Shown: positions 3,330-5,730 of the stretch, piece after piece
How the letters are laid out: each line of letters starts with the position of its first letter
Position numbering within the stretch: position 1 is the first letter of the stretch
NCBI GenBank assembly: GCA_030151135.1
Contig: JASLEQ010000401.1
Location: 1 to 5,730, forward strand
Length of the DNA stretch: 5,730 nt
Reading direction: 5' to 3'
DNA from: Candidatus Sulfotelmatobacter sp.
GTDB lineage: Bacteria > Acidobacteriota > Terriglobia > Terriglobales > SbA1
Notes under the pieces: generated by a model
Told to the model about the DNA's origin: nothing
Databases searched by the model: none
Seen by the model: the letters and a program-made list of their open reading frames with translations, nothing else
Made by a program: the position numbers and the translations under genes

Positions 3330-5672
3330 CTACGAACTGTACTCACTTCGCTCGATGCCTAGCTTTTTCAGCTTGGAATTCAGAGTCGTCCGCTTCAATC
3401 CCAGCCGTGCGGCTGCGCCTTCGGGACCGCCGATCTGGCCTTTGCACTCGCGCAGCACACGCAGGATATGTTCGCGTTCGGCAGCACGAAGATTGGGATT
3501 CTCCGGCTCGGCCGCTTCGGCCGCCTCCTGTTCCTCTTCCTCCAGAATTTCAAGTTCGGAAAGAGGAACGTAGAGCTCGGGACCGCGCGTAAGAATCACC
3601 GCGCGCTCCAGGAGGTTTTCGAGCTCGCGGATATTGCCGGGCCATTTCCACCGCTTCAGGGCATCCATGGCCTCGTCGGGAATCCGCTCAATGTTCTTGC
3701 CCATGCGCCGGCTGTGGTTGGCCACAAAATGCCGCACCAGCATTGGAATGTCGGCGGCGCGGTCGCGCAATGGCGGCGAGAAGATGGGAAACACCTTCAG
3801 GCGGTAATAAAGATCGGCACGGAATTGCTTCTCGTTAACCATCTTCCCCAAATCGCGATTGGTGGCCGCGATGAGCCGCACATTCACCTGAATAGGACGC
3901 GTTCCGCCCAGGCGCTCAAATTCGCGCTCCTGCAGCGCGCGCAGCAGCTTGGGCTGCAGGTCGAGCGGCATCTCGCCGATCTCGTCCAGGAAAAGCGTGC
4001 CTTCGTTGGCTAGCTCCAGCCTGCCCAGTTTGCGCGCAATGGCCCCGGTGAATGCTCCCTTCTCATGGCCGAACAGTTCACTCTCCAGCAGGCCGGCGGG
4101 AATCGCGGCGCAATTCAGCTTGACGAACGTCCGATCGCGGCGCGGGCTCAGGCGGTGGATGGCCCGAGCCAGCAATTCCTTGCCCGTGCCCGTCTCCCCC
4201 TGGATCAACACAGTGGCGTCCGTGGGAGCGACGGTCTCGATGTCCTTCAACACCTGCCGCAGCCCGGTGCTTTCGCCCACGATATCCTCGAAGCGATTCT
4301 CGAGATTGATCTCCTCTTCGAGATATTGCTTCTCCTGCGTGAGGCGGTCGCGAAGGTCGGCAATCTGGCGAAACGCCATCGCGTTGCTGACCGCCATCGC
4401 TACCTGGTCGGCGATCTCGGTTAACATCTCCGCGTCACGCTGAGAGAATGCCGCTTCTTTACGGCTGGACACGGCCAACGCTCCAATCGCCTCATCGCGA
4501 TGGATCAAAGGTACCCATAAGCCCGATCGCATCCCGACACTGTTGAGGTGGCGCGTGTTTTCTGGCGCAAATCGCGGGTCGGCTATGCGGTCCAGAATCA
4601 AAGGCTGTCGCGTGCGAAAGGCTTCCCCCGCCGGCGACCCTTCCACCGGCAGGCGAACTTCGCCGCGATGCGCTCCGGTTTCGTCGGGAGCAAGAAATTG
4701 AACCATGAGCCCGCCGGTGGCTGGATCATAGAGTCCAAGCGTGGCAGTATCGTGGGGAATCACCTCCGCAATACTGGCCGAGATGGCGGCCAGCAGCTTG
4801 CGGACATCGAGATTGGCCAGCAAAGCGCTGCTCAACTGCAGCATCACCGATTCTTCAGCACGCCTGCGGTCCGTTTGATCGCGCGTGACTTTCGCAAACC
4901 CGATGAGCTCGCCTTCGGCATCACGAATAGCGGTGAGCACAACGTCGGCCCAGAACCGTGACCCGTCTTTGCGGATACGCCAGCCTTCATGTTCGATGCG
5001 CCCTTGCTTCCTTGCCAGCTGCAGCAGCTCTGCCGGACGCCCCCGCTCGCGATCCTCCTGGGTGAAGAAGCGCGAGAAATGCTTGCCGATAATCTCCTCG
5101 GAAGTGTAGCCCTTGATGTGCTCGGCGCCCGCGTTCCACGTCAGGATATCGCCATCTTTATCGAGCAGATAAATGGCGTAATCGCGAACGCTCTCCACGA
5201 TGGAACGCAATTGCACGTCCGCTCTGCGCAGCGCCTCCTGCGCCGCGCGCTGCTCGGTCATGTCGGTGACAAAACTGAGCACCAGCAGTCCCGCCGGCGT
5301 CTCCATCGGGCGGAGCATGATGTCCACCGGAAACTCGCTTCCATCCTTCCGCCGGGCAGAGAGGTTCAAAGCCGAGCCCATGGGCCGGGTGCGCGGATGA
5401 GCGCTGTAATTTTCGCGGTGCCGCGGGTGCGCTCCCCGAAAGCGCTCCGGAATCAGGTCCTCGATCCGCCGGCTCACAAATTCGGCCTGCGTGTAGCCAA
5501 ACATCTCTGTGGCGCGCGGGTTAGCCTTCAGGATCGCGCCTTGATCATCCGTGACAAACACTGCGCTCGGAGAAACGGCAAAGAGATTCGCCAACGCATG
5601 CTGCGTATATTTAGCCCGGGATTGTTCGGTCGCATTCACCGCGTCCTTTTCCGGGGAATCAGAAAGGCGCAT
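3330..5672 (-). CDS. Sigma-54-dependent transcriptional activator, PAS-PAS-GAF-AAA+-Fis HTH
   Basis: A cytoplasmic enhancer-binding protein that hydrolyses ATP to open promoters held by sigma-54 polymerase. Numbering from the ATG at 5672 (780 residues): PAS1 about 28-145, PAS2 about 152-272, GAF about 280-437, a short coiled linker (435-460), AAA+ about 465-695, an acidic linker ([13 protein letters not shown]), and a Fis-type HTH at about 727-774 ([21 protein letters not shown]). All key motifs are present: Walker A GETGTGKE (492-499), GAFTGA (539-544, sigma-54 contact), Walker B TLFLDE (559-564), RLIAATNRD and the FRADLYYRL arginine region. It resembles FhlA from the GAF domain onward. There is no receiver domain, so it should sense signals itself and not through a kinase. 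The ATG at 5672 has AAGG 6 nt upstream. GTG at 5690 and TTG at 5726 are in-frame alternatives, and the frame is open to the window edge, so an earlier start is possible. Its likely target is the sigma-54 promoter at 3076-3093. Confidence 0.94.
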   Translation of the reverse strand: MRLSDSPEKDAVNATEQSRAKYTQHALANLFAVSPSAVFVTDDQGAILKANPRATEMFGYTQAEFVSRRIEDLIPERFRGAHPRHRENYSAHPRTRPMGSALNLSARRKDGSEFPVDIMLRPMETPAGLLVLSFVTDMTEQRAAQEALRRADVQLRSIVESVRDYAIYLLDKDGDILTWNAGAEHIKGYTSEEIIGKHFSRFFTQEDRERGRPAELLQLARKQGRIEHEGWRIRKDGSRFWADVVLTAIRDAEGELIGFAKVTRDQTDRRRAEESVMLQLSSALLANLDVRKLLAAISASIAEVIPHDTATLGLYDPATGGLMVQFLAPDETGAHRGEVRLPVEGSPAGEAFRTRQPLILDRIADPRFAPENTRHLNSVGMRSGLWVPLIHRDEAIGALAVSSRKEAAFSQRDAEMLTEIADQVAMAVSNAMAFRQIADLRDRLTQEKQYLEEEINLENRFEDIVGESTGLRQVLKDIETVAPTDATVLIQGETGTGKELLARAIHRLSPRRDRTFVKLNCAAIPAGLLESELFGHEKGAFTGAIARKLGRLELANEGTLFLDEIGEMPLDLQPKLLRALQEREFERLGGTRPIQVNVRLIAATNRDLGKMVNEKQFRADLYYRLKVFPIFSPPLRDRAADIPMLVRHFVANHSRRMGKNIERIPDEAMDALKRWKWPGNIRELENLLERAVILTRGPELYVPLSELEILEEEEQEAAEAAEPENPNLRAAEREHILRVLRECKGQIGGPEGAAARLGLKRTTLNSKLKKLGIERSEYSS

Positions 5673-5730
5673 CGGGTACCTTGCCGACACAATAGCGCCT
5701 TTGATTGCCCGGTTGCAAGGGTACAAGGGT

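Noticed and set aside
3468..4013. Plus-strand frame opposite the AAA+ domain, and similar ones at 3949-4443 and 4548-4961
   Set aside because: Antisense shadows of the sigma-54 activator, whose minus frame has every expected motif.

Overview
The window looks like a chromosomal segment of a GC-rich, free-living bacterium. My best guess is an acidobacterium (Koribacter/Terriglobia type). This rests on the flavour of the SMC C-terminus, a PAS-PAS-GAF sigma-54 activator next to STAS and Crp/Fnr genes, and 7-bp tandem repeats just after stop codons. It is an impression, not a proven assignment. Coding DNA runs at about 60% G+C (one 60-base line of the first gene counts to 63%), while the gap at 1478-2023 falls to about 40% in the lines I counted.

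Layout: 1-912 (+) is the C-terminal ~303 residues of the chromosome condensation ATPase SMC, with its start outside the window. It converges on a small minus-strand gene (1016-1477) for a secreted protein of unknown function. Between them lies a short array of 7-bp repeats. From 1478 to 2023 there is a 546-bp A+T-rich stretch with no convincing gene. It is packed with short repeats (eight CGTTC in ~140 bp, three copies of an 18-bp motif) and a strong hairpin.

The rest is on the minus strand and reads as one regulatory module, in transcription order: a sigma-54 enhancer-binding protein with two PAS domains, a GAF domain, an AAA+ domain with intact GAFTGA motif and a Fis-type HTH (5672-3330); a ~270-bp control region; a small STAS-like protein (3053-2751); and, 13 bp later, a Crp/Fnr-family regulator (2737-2024). 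The STAS and Crp genes form a probable operon.

The control region is the most interesting part. Reading toward the STAS gene it holds a hairpin made of opposed heptamer arrays, a cluster of TGACGA repeats with a perfect 9-bp inverted repeat about 150 bp upstream of the predicted start site (a plausible activator site), a CRP-like palindrome TGTGA-N6-ACACA, and immediately next to it a near-consensus sigma-54 promoter. The Crp-like protein keeps the recognition-helix residues that read TGTGA in E. coli CRP. The inferred circuit is therefore: the sensory activator switches on the STAS-crp operon through sigma-54, and the Crp-like product feeds back on the same promoter. The binding logic is inferred; the sequence elements are directly visible.
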